The notes: generated from the sequence alone by a model not told the origin. DNA of 64,000 bases from Flavobacterium erciyesense (GCF_018069925.1 NZ_JAGPXB010000007.1:62001-126000); one strand, 5' to 3'. Shown: positions 53,894 through 64,000, numbered from the stretch's first letter. A program made the numbers and translations.

Positions 53894-54982
53894 ATGACTA
53901 AAAACAAAGAAAATCCTGATCCTGCCGGAATTTATCATTTTGATAATTTCTTTAAAATATCTGCAGACTTTATTTGTATTGCAGGATTTGACGGTTATTT
54001 TAAAAGAATTAATCCTGCCGTATCCCAAACTTTAGGATATACTGATGCAGAACTTTATGCTAGACCAATAAGTAGTTTTGTGCACGAAGCTGATTTAAAA
54101 ATTACAATTGAAACCAGGGATCAGGTCTACAAAAATAAACCTCTTCTCAATTTTGAAAATCGATACCTTACTAAAAGCGGAGAGATTATTTGGTTGTCAT
54201 GGACTTCAATGCCAGTGATAGAAGAAAAATTAGTGTACGCAATTGCAAAAAATATAACGCATACCAAAAAGAGAGAGGAAGAACGTGATATTTTATTAGC
54301 AAAACTGACACAAATTAATAAAGAACTCACAGTACTTTCGCATAAAATTTCACATGACTTAAAATCGCCACTAAATAATATGATGGCTATTTTCAACTTG
54401 ATAGATACATCTAAAATAGATGATAGCGAAACTCTAGAATTAATAAACATCTTACAGGAAACAAGTCAAAATTTAAGAAACACACTAAATGATTCACTTG
54501 ATCAACTAGTGGTTAACGAAAATTTACACCCTCACATTGAAACCGTAAATATCCCCGAAACGTTGGCGTTAGTAACAGCCTCAATCAAATCATTAGTTTT
54601 AAACTCTAAAGCTACTATTGCAACTGATTTTTCTGCTTTTGATGAAATAAATTTTAACAAAGGCTATTTGCAAAGTATTTTTTTAAATCTGCTCAGCAAT
54701 GCCATTAAATACTGTCAAGTTGCTAGTGCACCCAATATTGTAATATCCACAAAATTTAATGGTGGTACCAAACAATTAATTTTTAGCGATCAAGGAATTG
54801 GTTTTGATATGGAAAAAGTTAAAGATAAAGTTTTTGGTCTTTACGAAAAATTTCATGATAATTCAGACAGTAGTGGTATTGGATTGTATCTCGTTTACAA
54901 TCATGTGAACAGCTTGGGTGGAAGTATTTCGGTTAATAGCAAACCGAATGAAGGAACCACCTTTACTATTTCATTCAAATAA
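53894..54982 (+). CDS. PAS-domain histidine kinase, cytoplasmic
   Basis: 362 aa without membrane helices. A PAS domain spans ~17-125 (FKISADFICIAGFDGYFKRINPA at its start, LSWTSMPVIEEKLVYAIAKNIT at its end, quoted in pieces). A coiled linker leads to the phospho-acceptor His154 in ISHDLKSPLNNM, then the ATPase domain (N box LNLLSNAIKYC, G1 DQGIGFD, G2 SSGIGLYLV). The signal sensed through PAS is unknown. No response regulator is adjacent, so it is an orphan kinase. Confidence 0.93.
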   Translation: MTKNKENPDPAGIYHFDNFFKISADFICIAGFDGYFKRINPAVSQTLGYTDAELYARPISSFVHEADLKITIETRDQVYKNKPLLNFENRYLTKSGEIIWLSWTSMPVIEEKLVYAIAKNITHTKKREEERDILLAKLTQINKELTVLSHKISHDLKSPLNNMMAIFNLIDTSKIDDSETLELINILQETSQNLRNTLNDSLDQLVVNENLHPHIETVNIPETLALVTASIKSLVLNSKATIATDFSAFDEINFNKGYLQSIFLNLLSNAIKYCQVASAPNIVISTKFNGGTKQLIFSDQGIGFDMEKVKDKVFGLYEKFHDNSDSSGIGLYLVYNHVNSLGGSISVNSKPNEGTTFTISFK

Positions 54983-54992
54983 TATAAAACAT

Positions 54993-55027
54993 AAAAAAGC
55001 CTGTCTCTTTCAAGACAGGCTTTTTTT
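54993..55027. terminator. Bidirectional terminator
   Basis: Perfect 14-bp stem (54993-55006 and 55013-55026) with a 6-base loop between the convergent kinase and TPR genes. Confidence 0.92.
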
Positions 55028-55044
55028 GTAATTTCAAGTTTTAA

Positions 55045-56313
55045 TTACATTTTCGCTTTTAAAGCTTTTGCTTCAGCAGTCATTTCAAGTGCATTGTAAA
55101 CACCTAATAAAGTTTTAGATACATCTTGATTTGTTGGATTTAATTCAACCGCTTTTGCCAAAAATGGAATCGTCGCTTTGAACATATCTTCTCTTTTCTT
55201 TTTCAATTCGTCGTAACGTTTTTGATCTTTTGTAGAAGTTCCTAATTTATTCATCTCATCAATAATCACCTTCTCATCTTCCAATTTCATGGCAGCAAGA
55301 TTAATGTAAGCATTCACGTATTGAGGATTGATATCGATTACTCTTCTGTAGTATTTCTCAGCATCAACTACATTTTTAGCATTTGCGCTAAGAACACCTA
55401 GGTTAAAAATTAGTTCGGAATCATTCGGATTCTTTTCTAAAATTTCAGAAACTAACTTTTTGTAAGTGTCATAATCTTTAGTTTCTAGGTACAAATTAGC
55501 TTCTGTTAAAGCTAGAGATCCATCTTCTGGATTTGTTTTACGAGCCTCAGAAATTGCTTTTTTAGCCTCATCTGTTTTTCCTTTTTCAACCAAAATTAAA
55601 GCCATGTTTTTGTAGATCTCTCCTCTTTTTGAAGGTACAACCTCTGTTCTTGGCTTTTCGTGTGTACCAAGTTTTACCAAACGGTCTCTTTCTTGTGCCG
55701 TTGAAAAGAAATCCTCTGCAGATGTCAGCTTGTTAACAGCAATAAAATTGGTTGCTTTACCAGAATAGTTCAATGTTTTCAATGTGCCGTAAAGTTCAAG
55801 TGCTTTATCGTAATCTTTAGCATTTACATAAGTTGAAGCTGCATAATACAAGTTGATTGTATCTTTTTTATCCAACAAGTAAGCATCATATAACTTTTTA
55901 GAACCCTCTGCAAATTTTTCAACTTTAGAATCTGCAATTGCACTATTGATTAATTTATATTTTATCTCAGTAACTGATTTTATTGCTTGTGCAGAAAATT
56001 TTGATTTCCCTGAAGCCTTTTCAGCATCAATTAAATCTTGAAATGCTTTGGCAGCGGCAGAAAGACTAGCGTCTGTGTTTACATTTTTATTAGCTAAATC
56101 TAAGTATGTATTACCCTTAACGAAAAAGAATTGTGCTTTTTCAGCATCTGCTGCATTAGCAATTAATGCCTCCGCCTCAGTTAAAAATGTTGCTGCCTCT
56201 TGAGATTTACCACCCTTTAAAGCCTTTTCAGCAGCTTTAATTTGGTCTTTTTGAGCAAAAGTAGTTACTGATATCAATAACGCTGATGCTAATACTACAT
56301 ATTTACTGTTCAT
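55045..56313 (-). CDS. Exported tetratricopeptide-repeat protein
   Basis: 422 aa with a signal peptide (MNSKYVVLASALLISVTTFAQ). Several TPR units are visible, e.g. INLYYAASTYVNAKDYDKALELYGTL (start ~155), NMALILVEKGKTDEAKKAISEARKTNPEDG, LALTEANLYLETKDYDTYKKLVSEILEKNPND and LIFNLGVLSANAKNVVDAEKYYRRVIDINPQ (each given only as location between 230 and 330). A lysine-rich coiled stretch follows. TPRs mediate protein contacts; the partner is unknown. It follows gyrA by 38 bp on the same strand. Confidence 0.9.
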   Translation of the reverse strand: MNSKYVVLASALLISVTTFAQKDQIKAAEKALKGGKSQEAATFLTEAEALIANAADAEKAQFFFVKGNTYLDLANKNVNTDASLSAAAKAFQDLIDAEKASGKSKFSAQAIKSVTEIKYKLINSAIADSKVEKFAEGSKKLYDAYLLDKKDTINLYYAASTYVNAKDYDKALELYGTLKTLNYSGKATNFIAVNKLTSAEDFFSTAQERDRLVKLGTHEKPRTEVVPSKRGEIYKNMALILVEKGKTDEAKKAISEARKTNPEDGSLALTEANLYLETKDYDTYKKLVSEILEKNPNDSELIFNLGVLSANAKNVVDAEKYYRRVIDINPQYVNAYINLAAMKLEDEKVIIDEMNKLGTSTKDQKRYDELKKKREDMFKATIPFLAKAVELNPTNQDVSKTLLGVYNALEMTAEAKALKAKM

Positions 56314-56351
56314 GGTATTCTAATTTAATTTATAATTGTTTTAATTTATGT

Positions 56352-58994
56352 TTATTCTTCAGATTCTTCTTCGTCTTCAAGATCTTCATCGTCCTCGATA
56401 ACTTCGTCTTCGTCGTCTTCATCCTCTTCAACAACTTCTTCTTCTAGTACTTCCATAACGGGTTTTACTCTTTCAATAGCCGCTGTTTCAACGACATTTC
56501 CATCTTCATCAACAACAACCTCGGCAACATCATCTTTCATTACTTTAGTTACCGCTGCAATAGAGTCCTTGCCTTTCAAGTTGATTAATTTCACTCCTTG
56601 TGTTGCGCGTCCCATAACTCGTAAATCTTCAATTGCCATTCTGATTGTAAGTCCTGATTTGTTAATAATCATCAAATCATCAGCATCTGTAACGGCATTA
56701 ATCGAAATTAATTTACCTGTTTTTTCAGTAATATTGAGTGTTTTTACACCTTTACCACCACGGTTAGTAATACGGTAAACATCCTCTCCATCTTCGTCAA
56801 CTAATTTGGTACGTTTTCCGTATCCGTTTTCAGTAACAACAAGAATTTGTGAATCGTTGATATTGTCCTTAGCAACAGTAACCATGCCAATTACTTCATC
56901 AGATTCGTCTTTTAAAGTTATTCCGCGAACTCCAGATGCTGTTCTACCCATTGGTCGTGTTTTAGTTTCCTCAAAACGAACCAATTTACCGGATTTAACC
57001 GCCAAAATAATTTGACTTTCGCCATCAGTTAATTTTGCTTCAAGTAACTCATCACCTTCCTTAATTGTGATAGCTGCCACCCCATTTACGCGTGGTTTTG
57101 AGTATTTTTCTAATGAAGTTTTCTTTACTTGACCTTGTTTTGTAACCATTATTAAGTTGTGACTATTGATATAATCTTTGTCCTTTAGGTCTTGGGTACA
57201 AATGAAAGCTTTCACTTTGTCATCGCTTTCAATGTTCACTAAGTTTTGAATGGCTCTACCCTTAGCTGTTTTACTTCCTTCTGGAATTTCGTAAACACGC
57301 ATCCAGAAGCATTTCCCTTTTTGGGTAAAGAACATCATATATTGATGGTTTGTAGCCACAAACATGTGTTCTAAGAAATCTTGATCACGAGTTCCAGCGC
57401 TTTTTTGTCCAACTCCACCTCTATTTTGAGTTTTGTATTCTGTTAAGTTGGTACGTTTGATATATCCTGCATGCGAAATAGTAATTACTACATTTTCATC
57501 GGCAATCAAATCCTCAATACTAACGTCTCCACCAGAATATTGAATAGTAGAACGACGCTCATCACCGTACTTATCACGGATTTCTTCAAGTTCTTCCTTA
57601 ATCAAAGCCGTTCTCAAATTAACATCCGCTAATAATGCTCTTAAATGATCAATCAATTTCATGATCTCATCGTACTCCGCTCTTAACTTGTCTTGCTCCA
57701 GACCTGTTAATTGACGCAAACGCATTTCAACAATGGCACGAGATTGAATATCAGATAACTGAAATCTCTCCATCAATTTGTTACGAGCTTCCTCTGTATT
57801 TTTAGACGCCTTAATTAATGCAATTACTTCGTCAATATTATCTGAAGCAATAATCAAACCTTCTAAAATATGAGCTCTTTCTTCGGCTTTACGCAAATCA
57901 AATTGTGTTCTACGAATAACCACATCATGACGGTGCTCTACAAAATAATGAATCATATCTTTCAGATTCAACATTTGCGGACGTCCTTTAACCAAAGCGA
58001 TGTTGTTTACACTAAATGAAGATTGCAATTGTGTAAACTTATAAAGTGTATTCAAAACTACGTTTGGAGTAGCATCACGTTTTAAGATGTACACAATACG
58101 CATTCCGTTTCTATCCGATTCGTCGCGAATATTGGCAATACCATCTATTTTTTTATCGTTTACCAAATCAGCAGTACGCTTAATCATGTCTGCTTTATTG
58201 ACTTGGTATGGAATTTCAGTTACAATGATACACTCTCTTCCATCTACTTCTTCAAAACCAACTTTGGCACGCATGACAATACGTCCTCTTCCTGTTTTGA
58301 AAGCTTCACGAACCCCTTCGTAACCATATATAATACCACCTGTTGGAAAATCAGGCGCTTTAATATGTGTCATCAACTCATCAATTTCGATTTCGTTATT
58401 ATCGATGTAAGCTAATGTTCCGTTGATTACTTCGGTAAGGTTGTGTGGTGGCATGTTAGTAGCCATACCTACTGCAATTCCTGTTGCTCCGTTTATCAAT
58501 AAAGTCGGAACGCGTGTTGGCATTACTTTCGGTTCATATAAAGTATCGTCAAAGTTCAATTGAAAATCGACTGTTTCTTTTTCAATATCTGCCATGATTT
58601 CTTCAGAAATCTTGCGCATTCTAGCCTCTGTATAACGCATTGCTGCAGGGCTATCACCATCAACAGACCCAAAGTTACCTTGACCGTCAATTAATAAATA
58701 ACGCATGCTCCATTCCTGAGCCATACGCACCATGGCATCGTATACAGAAGTATCACCGTGTGGGTGGTACTTACCAAGAACCTCTCCTACAATTCTTGCG
58801 GATTTTTTATGGGCTTTATTTGAAAAAACTCCTAAATCATACATACCATAAAGAACTCTTCGATGTACAGGCTTTAAACCATCTCTAACATCTGGAAGCG
58901 CTCGAGATACAATTACAGACATTGAATAATCAATGTAAGCTGACTTCATTTCATCTTCTATGTTAATAGGAATTAACTTTTCTCCTTCAGACAT
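56352..58994 (-). CDS. gyrA: DNA gyrase subunit A
   Basis: 880 aa. The breakage-reunion domain has the catalytic Tyr121 ([10 protein letters not shown]) and the quinolone region [14 protein letters not shown] (77-90), with Thr82 and Asp86 at the positions of E. coli Ser83 and Asp87. The C-terminal beta-pinwheel carries the GyrA box region [12 protein letters not shown], marking it as gyrase rather than ParC. The last ~55 residues (826-880) form an acidic tail, almost all Glu/Asp after residue 846. Upstream 256 bp to clpC hold no gene. Confidence 0.97.
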   Translation of the reverse strand: MSEGEKLIPINIEDEMKSAYIDYSMSVIVSRALPDVRDGLKPVHRRVLYGMYDLGVFSNKAHKKSARIVGEVLGKYHPHGDTSVYDAMVRMAQEWSMRYLLIDGQGNFGSVDGDSPAAMRYTEARMRKISEEIMADIEKETVDFQLNFDDTLYEPKVMPTRVPTLLINGATGIAVGMATNMPPHNLTEVINGTLAYIDNNEIEIDELMTHIKAPDFPTGGIIYGYEGVREAFKTGRGRIVMRAKVGFEEVDGRECIIVTEIPYQVNKADMIKRTADLVNDKKIDGIANIRDESDRNGMRIVYILKRDATPNVVLNTLYKFTQLQSSFSVNNIALVKGRPQMLNLKDMIHYFVEHRHDVVIRRTQFDLRKAEERAHILEGLIIASDNIDEVIALIKASKNTEEARNKLMERFQLSDIQSRAIVEMRLRQLTGLEQDKLRAEYDEIMKLIDHLRALLADVNLRTALIKEELEEIRDKYGDERRSTIQYSGGDVSIEDLIADENVVITISHAGYIKRTNLTEYKTQNRGGVGQKSAGTRDQDFLEHMFVATNHQYMMFFTQKGKCFWMRVYEIPEGSKTAKGRAIQNLVNIESDDKVKAFICTQDLKDKDYINSHNLIMVTKQGQVKKTSLEKYSKPRVNGVAAITIKEGDELLEAKLTDGESQIILAVKSGKLVRFEETKTRPMGRTASGVRGITLKDESDEVIGMVTVAKDNINDSQILVVTENGYGKRTKLVDEDGEDVYRITNRGGKGVKTLNITEKTGKLISINAVTDADDLMIINKSGLTIRMAIEDLRVMGRATQGVKLINLKGKDSIAAVTKVMKDDVAEVVVDEDGNVVETAAIERVKPVMEVLEEEVVEEDEDDEDEVIEDDEDLEDEEESEE

Positions 58995-59250
58995 AAGTTG
59001 TTATATTAAAATATTATATTAGTTTCAAAACGTGCCAAGATACACTTTTTAGATTTTTTTTTACCACTTTACAGCAACATATTTCAATGATTTATTAACA
59101 AAATCAAACCCGCTTTTAGTTGATAATTTAAGGTAAATTTAACTCTTAAATCGTAATATTTTTTGTCTCTTAGCTGACATGCGCAACAAGAGGAACGGTT
59201 TTTGTTTTTCAAATTGTAAATCATTAAATTTACGAGATTAAATATATAAT
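58995..59250. other. Gene-free spacer between divergent gyrA and clpC
   Basis: The longest spacer in the window. It is AT-rich; I find no full TTG/TAnnTTTG promoter on either strand and no ncRNA-like structure. A 6-bp inverted repeat, GTAAAT/ATTTAC (59216-59221 and 59228-59233), lies 18 bases before the clpC ATG and could be an operator, but it is short. Confidence 0.5.
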
Positions 59251-61797
59251 ATGGATGATAATTTTTCACCAAGAGTAAAAGACGTAATAACCTACAGTAA
59301 GGAAGAAGCCTTGCGCTTAGGTCACGACTTTATAGGTACTGAACATTTAATGTTAGGTATTTTGAGAGATGGCAGCGGAAAAGCAATACAAATTCTGAAC
59401 AATTTAGATGTTGATTTAGACCATTTACGCCGCAAAGTAGAAATTTTAAGTCCTGCAAGCCCTACCCTAGAAATCAATGTAGAAAAGAAAAATTTACATT
59501 TGACTAGACAAGCAGAGCGTGCCTTAAAAACCACTTTTTTAGAGGCAAAAGTATTCCAAAGTACCTCGATTAGCACCGCACATCTACTTCTGTGTATCTT
59601 AAGAAACGAGAACGATCCTACAACCAAGCTATTGAATAAGCTCAAAATAGATTATGATATAGCTAAAGAACAATACATTAATATGACGCCAAACGACGAA
59701 GATTTCAGAGAAAATTTGCCACGCAATGAGTCTTACAACGACGATTCAGGACAAGATGACAGTTTGAAAGAAGGAACTTTCAACAATCCGACAAACAAAT
59801 CCAATAAAAAGTCAAAAACTCCAGTTCTAGATAATTTTGGTCGCGATTTAACCGAAATGGCCGAAGAAGGACGACTTGACCCTGTTGTGGGACGCGAGAA
59901 AGAAATTGAGCGCGTATCGCAAATTTTAAGCCGTCGTAAAAAAAACAATCCTTTACTTATTGGTGAGCCCGGAGTGGGAAAATCAGCAATTGCTGAAGGT
60001 TTAGCGCTCCGCATTATTCAAAAAAAGGTTTCACGTACACTTTTTAACAAACGTGTGGTAACTTTGGATTTAGCAAGTTTAGTTGCTGGAACAAAATACC
60101 GCGGGCAGTTCGAAGAGCGTATGAAAGCGGTCATGAACGAACTAGAAAAAAACGATGACATTATTTTGTTCATTGATGAAATCCATACTATTGTTGGAGC
60201 AGGTGGTGCTACAGGCTCATTGGATGCATCTAACATGTTCAAGCCAGCTTTGGCCCGTGGAGAAATTCAATGCATTGGGGCTACAACTTTGGATGAATAC
60301 CGTCAATACATCGAAAAGGATGGCGCGTTAGAAAGACGTTTTCAAAAAATCATTGTTGAACCTACATCTGTTGAGGAAACAATTACGATTTTGAACAATA
60401 TCAAAAACAAATACGAAGATCACCACAACGTAACTTTTACACCTGAAGCCATTGAGGCTTGCGTAAAACTGACCGACAGATATATGTCTGAGCGATTTTT
60501 ACCAGACAAGGCGATTGATGCTCTTGACGAAGCAGGTTCACGTGTACACATAACTAATATCGAAGTGCCTAAGCAAATCTTAGATCTAGAACGTCAGTTA
60601 GAAGAAGTTCGCGAGATGAAAAATGTAGTGGTCAAAAAACAAAAATACGAAGAGGCTGCAAAACTTAGAGATGATGAAAAACGCATCGAAAAAGATCTTG
60701 CTATTGCTCAAGAACAGTGGGAAGAAGATGCTAAAAATAACCGTATTCAAGTAACCGAAGACAATGTTGCCGATGTAGTTTCGATGATGAGCGGTATACC
60801 CGTAAATCGTATCGCACAAACCGAAAGTAACAAACTTGCCAAATTACCAGAGCTAATTGAAAACAAGGTTATTGGTCAAAAAGAAGCCGTTGTTAAAATA
60901 GCACGCTCTATTCAGCGTAACCGTGCAGGATTAAAAGACCCAAACAGACCAATCGGATCATTTATCTTCCTTGGCCAAACAGGAGTAGGAAAAACACAGT
61001 TAGCTAAAGTTTTAGCAAAAGAACTATTCGACTCAGAAGATGCGTTAATCCGCATTGACATGAGTGAATACATGGAGAAATTTGCCATTTCAAGATTAGT
61101 GGGTGCGCCTCCAGGATACGTAGGCTATGAAGAAGGCGGACAACTTACTGAAAAAGTAAGAAGAAAACCTTATTGTGTAGTATTATTAGACGAAATTGAA
61201 AAAGCACATCCTGATGTGTTCAACATGCTATTACAGGTATTAGATGACGGATTTTTAACTGACAGCTTAGGCAGAAAAATTGATTTTAAAAACACCATAA
61301 TCATCATGACCTCTAATGTTGGTGCTAGACAGTTAAAAGATTTTGGTCAAGGCGTTGGATTTGGAACAGCTGCAAAAGTGGCCCAAGCAGATGACAATTC
61401 GAAAAGTATTATTGAAAATGCTTTGAAGAAAACATTTGCTCCTGAATTTTTGAACCGTATTGATGATGTTATCGTATTCAATGCACTTGAAAAGCATGAT
61501 ATTGATTTAATCATCGAAATCGAACTGAAAAAACTATATGCTCGTGTGGCTGAATTGGGTTACAATTTAAACCTTTCAGATACTGCAAAAGCATTTATCG
61601 CTGATAAAGGCTTTGACAAACAATTTGGTGCTAGACCACTAAAAAGAGCGATACAGAAATATGTAGAAGACACACTCGCCGAAGAAATAATTACTTCAAA
61701 AATTCTATTAGGCGACGAAATATTCATGGATATAGAAGAAGGAGCTCAGGAATTAACCGTAAAAGTACACAAAGCGGGCGAAGCAAGTAACTTGTAA
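59251..61797 (+). CDS. clpC: ClpC-type AAA+ chaperone of Clp protease
   Basis: 848 aa. Double Clp N repeat (1-145), first AAA+ module with Walker A GEPGVGKSAIAEG and Walker B FIDEIHTIVGAG. A UVR motif (KYEEAAKLRDDEKR) in the middle region distinguishes ClpC from ClpA/ClpB. The second AAA+ module has GQTGVGKTQLAK and LLDEIEKAHPDV. It unfolds substrates for ClpP; clpP is not in the window. ClpS at 49.9 kb is the probable adaptor. Confidence 0.95.
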   Translation: MDDNFSPRVKDVITYSKEEALRLGHDFIGTEHLMLGILRDGSGKAIQILNNLDVDLDHLRRKVEILSPASPTLEINVEKKNLHLTRQAERALKTTFLEAKVFQSTSISTAHLLLCILRNENDPTTKLLNKLKIDYDIAKEQYINMTPNDEDFRENLPRNESYNDDSGQDDSLKEGTFNNPTNKSNKKSKTPVLDNFGRDLTEMAEEGRLDPVVGREKEIERVSQILSRRKKNNPLLIGEPGVGKSAIAEGLALRIIQKKVSRTLFNKRVVTLDLASLVAGTKYRGQFEERMKAVMNELEKNDDIILFIDEIHTIVGAGGATGSLDASNMFKPALARGEIQCIGATTLDEYRQYIEKDGALERRFQKIIVEPTSVEETITILNNIKNKYEDHHNVTFTPEAIEACVKLTDRYMSERFLPDKAIDALDEAGSRVHITNIEVPKQILDLERQLEEVREMKNVVVKKQKYEEAAKLRDDEKRIEKDLAIAQEQWEEDAKNNRIQVTEDNVADVVSMMSGIPVNRIAQTESNKLAKLPELIENKVIGQKEAVVKIARSIQRNRAGLKDPNRPIGSFIFLGQTGVGKTQLAKVLAKELFDSEDALIRIDMSEYMEKFAISRLVGAPPGYVGYEEGGQLTEKVRRKPYCVVLLDEIEKAHPDVFNMLLQVLDDGFLTDSLGRKIDFKNTIIIMTSNVGARQLKDFGQGVGFGTAAKVAQADDNSKSIIENALKKTFAPEFLNRIDDVIVFNALEKHDIDLIIEIELKKLYARVAELGYNLNLSDTAKAFIADKGFDKQFGARPLKRAIQKYVEDTLAEEIITSKILLGDEIFMDIEEGAQELTVKVHKAGEASNL

Positions 61798-61816
61798 AAA
61801 CCACTTTTTAATTGAT

Positions 61817-61855
61817 AATAAACCCGTTACGTTTTTATAACATAACGGGTTTATT
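61817..61855 (+). terminator. Terminator after clpC
   Basis: 13-bp perfect stem (61817-61829 and 61843-61855), 13-base loop, moderate T content after it. Confidence 0.75.
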
Positions 61856-61892
61856 CTTTACAGTAAACCAACATTTTGTGAAAACAAATAGC

Positions 61893-61900
61893 TACATTTG
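61893..61900 (+). promoter_or_regulatory. Possible -7 element of the RimB-RimK gene
   Basis: TACATTTG 30 bases before the ATG at 61931; the nearest TTG is only 14 bases upstream. Confidence 0.4.
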
Positions 61901-61930
61901 AATTTTAAAATAAGATTAAATCCGCAATTT

Positions 61931-63313
61931 ATGTCAGATAATAAAGTAATTTTAGGTAGCGAAGAATGGTGTTCTTTTCCAGAATTAGGCATTCCTACCA
62001 TAAAAGCCCGTGTCGATTCAGGTGCTAAAACATCAGCATTGCATGCTATTAACATCGCACCCTTTATCAAAAACGATAGCAACTGGGTAAAATTTGACAT
62101 CAATCCCATTCAAAATAACTTAAAAACAGTAATTCACTGCGAAGCTCCACTAGTAGACAAACGTATTGTAAAAAGTTCAAGTGGTTTTAGAGAACACCGA
62201 TATGTAATCCAAACTAATGTTCAACTTGGTAGCGGGCAATGGCCTATAGAAATGACTTTGACCAATCGTGACTCCATGGGTTTTCGTATGTTATTGGGTC
62301 GTGAAGCTATGAGCGGAAGAGTTTTAGTTGATCCTGAACAAAAATATTTACTAGGGCAGCCTTCGAGCGATACTTTAAAAGAATTGTATAAAAATTCAGA
62401 AAAAGCAAGTTCAGGATTACGCATCGGACTTTTGGCTAGTAACCCTGAATTGTACAGCAACAAACGTATTATGGAAGCCGGCGAAATGCGAGGCCATGAA
62501 ATGCACTTTTTGAACATAAAGGAGTGCTACATGAAATTGGATGCTAAAACTCCTGAAATTCACTATCGTGGTGGTAAAATTTTAAATCAATTTGACGCTA
62601 TAATTCCGAGAATTAGACCAAGTATCACTTTTTACGGCTGCGCCTTGACACGTCAATTTGAAGCTTTAAAAGTATATTGCTTGAACTCGTCTAACGCCAT
62701 TACACAGTCGCGCGACAAATTATACTCATTACAATTATTACTCAATCATGGTGTAGCTATTCCTACAACTGGATTTGCAAATTCTCCTTTGGATACTGAT
62801 GATTTAATTAAAATGGTAGGTGGATCTCCTTTAATTGTAAAACTACTTGAAGGAACACAAGGAAAAGGTGTTGTTTTGGCAGAAACTAAAAAAGCGGCGG
62901 AAAGTGTTATTAACGCCTTCAAAAGTTTGAATGCTAATATTTTGGTTCAAGAGTTTATAAAAGAAGCTAATGGTAAAGATATTAGATGCTTTGTAATTGA
63001 CGGAAAAGTAGTTGCTGCTATTCAACGTGAAGCAATGCCAGGAGAATTCAGAGCCAATATTCACCTTGGCGGAACTGCATCTGTTATTAAAGTAACTCCA
63101 GAAGAAAAGAAGATCGCCATTCGTGCAACTAAAGCAATGGACTTAAAAGTGGCAGGAGTTGATATTATTCGGTCTTCAAAAGGACCATTGTTACTTGAAG
63201 TAAATTCTTCACCTGGACTAGAAGGTATTGAAGGAGCAACCAATAAAGACATTGCTGGCGAAATGATTAAGGCAATTGAAAAGAACTTCAGACAAAAAAT
63301 AGAACTTAAATAA
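61931..63313 (+). CDS. RimB-like retropepsin domain fused to RimK-type ATP-grasp ligase
   Basis: 460 aa from ATG 61931; the 11-residue upstream extension overlaps the -7 element. Residues 1-~150 are a RimB/ATP-dependent zinc protease-like domain with the retropepsin motif [14 protein letters not shown] (27-40) and LLGREAM. Residues ~165-460 are RimK: pre-ATP-grasp [15 protein letters not shown], then [46 protein letters not shown], and [18 protein letters not shown]. RimK adds glutamates to ribosomal protein S6 in E. coli and RimB trims them. Here writer and eraser are one polypeptide. A terminator follows. Confidence 0.92.
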   Translation: MSDNKVILGSEEWCSFPELGIPTIKARVDSGAKTSALHAINIAPFIKNDSNWVKFDINPIQNNLKTVIHCEAPLVDKRIVKSSSGFREHRYVIQTNVQLGSGQWPIEMTLTNRDSMGFRMLLGREAMSGRVLVDPEQKYLLGQPSSDTLKELYKNSEKASSGLRIGLLASNPELYSNKRIMEAGEMRGHEMHFLNIKECYMKLDAKTPEIHYRGGKILNQFDAIIPRIRPSITFYGCALTRQFEALKVYCLNSSNAITQSRDKLYSLQLLLNHGVAIPTTGFANSPLDTDDLIKMVGGSPLIVKLLEGTQGKGVVLAETKKAAESVINAFKSLNANILVQEFIKEANGKDIRCFVIDGKVVAAIQREAMPGEFRANIHLGGTASVIKVTPEEKKIAIRATKAMDLKVAGVDIIRSSKGPLLLEVNSSPGLEGIEGATNKDIAGEMIKAIEKNFRQKIELK

Positions 63314-63331
63314 AAAGAGTCTATCTAAAAC

Positions 63332-63360
63332 AAAAAAACCATTCTGAGAATGGTTTTTTT
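63332..63360. terminator. Bidirectional terminator
   Basis: Stem 63332-63343 with 63349-63360 around a 5-base loop, flanked by A and T runs, between the convergent RimB-RimK and phosphate transporter genes. Confidence 0.85.
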
Positions 63361-63377
63361 TATTTTTGATATTTTGC

Positions 63378-64000
63378 TTAGATAAAAATACGAAATAAGT
63401 AGTAGATAAGAGCTGCAAGAATTGCTGAGATTGGAATTGTCAGTACCCAAGCCCACATTAAACTTACTGTCATACCCCAACGAACTGCAGATACACGATT
63501 CGTTAATCCAACCCCAATAATCGATCCTGTTATTGTATGTGTTGTACTCACCGGAACTTTAAAATGCTCTGTAAAATATAAAGTTAAAGCTCCTGCAGTT
63601 TCTGCCGCTACACCTTCAAATGAAGTTACTTTTGTAATTTTAGACCCCATTGTTTTCACAATTTTCCATCCACCACTCAAAGTACCTGCTGCAATGGCAG
63701 AGTAACATGCTAAAGGAATCCATTCTGGCATTTTGAAAACACCCTCATCATTTGGCAAAACAACATCCAACCACTCAGGCATCATATCTTGCGAAATACC
63801 ACTTGTTTGAATATACACCGTTACAGCAGCAGCAATAATTCCCATTACTTTTTGAGAATCATTTCCACCATGCCCTAAACTAAAGGCAGCAGAAGACAAT
63901 AATTGCATCTTTTTTAACCATTCAGTTGATTGATGTAAGTTTAAACTACTAAAAATCAAACAAAAGGTACTAATTGAGAGTATAATAAAAGCTACTAAAA
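63378..64000 (-). CDS. PiT-family inorganic phosphate transporter, 3' part
   Basis: The frame is open from the window edge to its stop at 63378 (about 206 codons), so the 5' part is missing. The second PiT signature is visible: SLGHGGNDSQKVMGI early in the fragment, and PVSTTHTITGSIIGVGL later. At least four membrane helices are seen, the last ending YYLFRIFI. PiT proteins import phosphate with H+ or Na+. The TTG at 63959 is internal, because the upstream sequence stays open and hydrophobic. Confidence 0.9.
   Translation of the reverse strand, partial: LVAFIILSISTFCLIFSSLNLHQSTEWLKKMQLLSSAAFSLGHGGNDSQKVMGIIAAAVTVYIQTSGISQDMMPEWLDVVLPNDEGVFKMPEWIPLACYSAIAAGTLSGGWKIVKTMGSKITKVTSFEGVAAETAGALTLYFTEHFKVPVSTTHTITGSIIGVGLTNRVSAVRWGMTVSLMWAWVLTIPISAILAALIYYLFRIFI

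Noticed and set aside
56352..58994. Topoisomerase IV subunit A
   Set aside because: The GyrA-box-like QNRGGVGQK and full six-blade C-terminal domain indicate gyrase.
59216..59233. Operator for a ClpC repressor (CtsR-like)
   Set aside because: Only a 6-bp AT-rich inverted repeat is present and CtsR is not typical of this phylum; kept only as a note in the spacer entry.

Overview
The window looks like core chromosome of a Flavobacterium-like member of the Bacteroidota. The DNA is AT-rich. Many gene starts follow the Bacteroidota promoter form TTG-N17..22-TAnnTTTG, and ribosome-binding purine tracts are mostly absent. Several families are typical of the phylum: DUF4835, DUF6913, DUF6495, the 105-aa RpoZ, a BT_3928-like DoxX fusion, DUF1599 and a RimB-RimK fusion. 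Coding density is high. No gene-free stretch exceeds about 260 bases, and I see no rRNA, tRNA, CRISPR array, prophage or insertion sequence.

Layout. 1-5.0 kb: 5' end of an M1 aminopeptidase, an aldose-epimerase-like protein, a GNAT acetyltransferase, a DUF3575 protein, a VF530 protein, a histidine phosphatase, smpB and an HTH regulator with a degenerate Fic domain. 5.1-14.4 kb: pcm, a Gfo/Idh/MocA oxidoreductase, 3-hydroxybutyryl-CoA dehydrogenase, a DUF1015 protein, the YggS PLP protein, a four-helix-bundle pseudogene, a DnaQ/GIY-YIG nuclease, a K+ channel, miaA and an acyl-ACP thioesterase. 14.5-19.8 kb (minus): fabV, a GT2 glycosyltransferase, coaE and a histidine kinase/response regulator pair. 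19.8-26.4 kb (minus): DUF6913-dapA, then bamD-rpoZ-coaBC-DUF4835-recN. 26.4-31.6 kb: a 5'-nucleotidase split over two genes, a membrane protein, ligA and a DUF6495 protein. 31.7-41.8 kb: a large TonB-dependent receptor, the rpsF-rpsR-rplI operon, a LytTR regulator, priA, a DUF2147 protein, a BrkB-family protein and nadC.

42-50 kb: a lipoprotein with a duplicated HGQxxHRCD motif, a CIA30-like protein, rlmH, folP, a DUF1599 protein, a DoxX/BT_3928 protein, a thioredoxin lipoprotein, tpiA, a porin, prmA and clpS. 50-64 kb: a YeeE/YedE pair, a lipoprotein, a candidate structured RNA element, kdsA, an outer-membrane protein, a PAS histidine kinase, a TPR protein, gyrA, clpC, a RimB-RimK fusion and the 3' part of a phosphate transporter.

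Most of this is housekeeping: translation (smpB, S6/S18/L9, rlmH, miaA, prmA, RimK), genome maintenance (recN, ligA, priA, gyrA), cofactors (coaBC, coaE, nadC, folP), protein quality control (clpC, clpS, pcm) and the envelope (bamD, kdsA, porin, TonB receptor). I do not see a complete new defence or metabolic system. The points most worth a second look are the HTH protein with a Fic fold lacking its active site and flap, the structured element before kdsA, the HGQxxHRCD lipoprotein, the RimB-RimK fusion beside an S6 without a glutamate tail, word-like repeats before several start codons, and a terminator-like hairpin abutting the ligA start codon.
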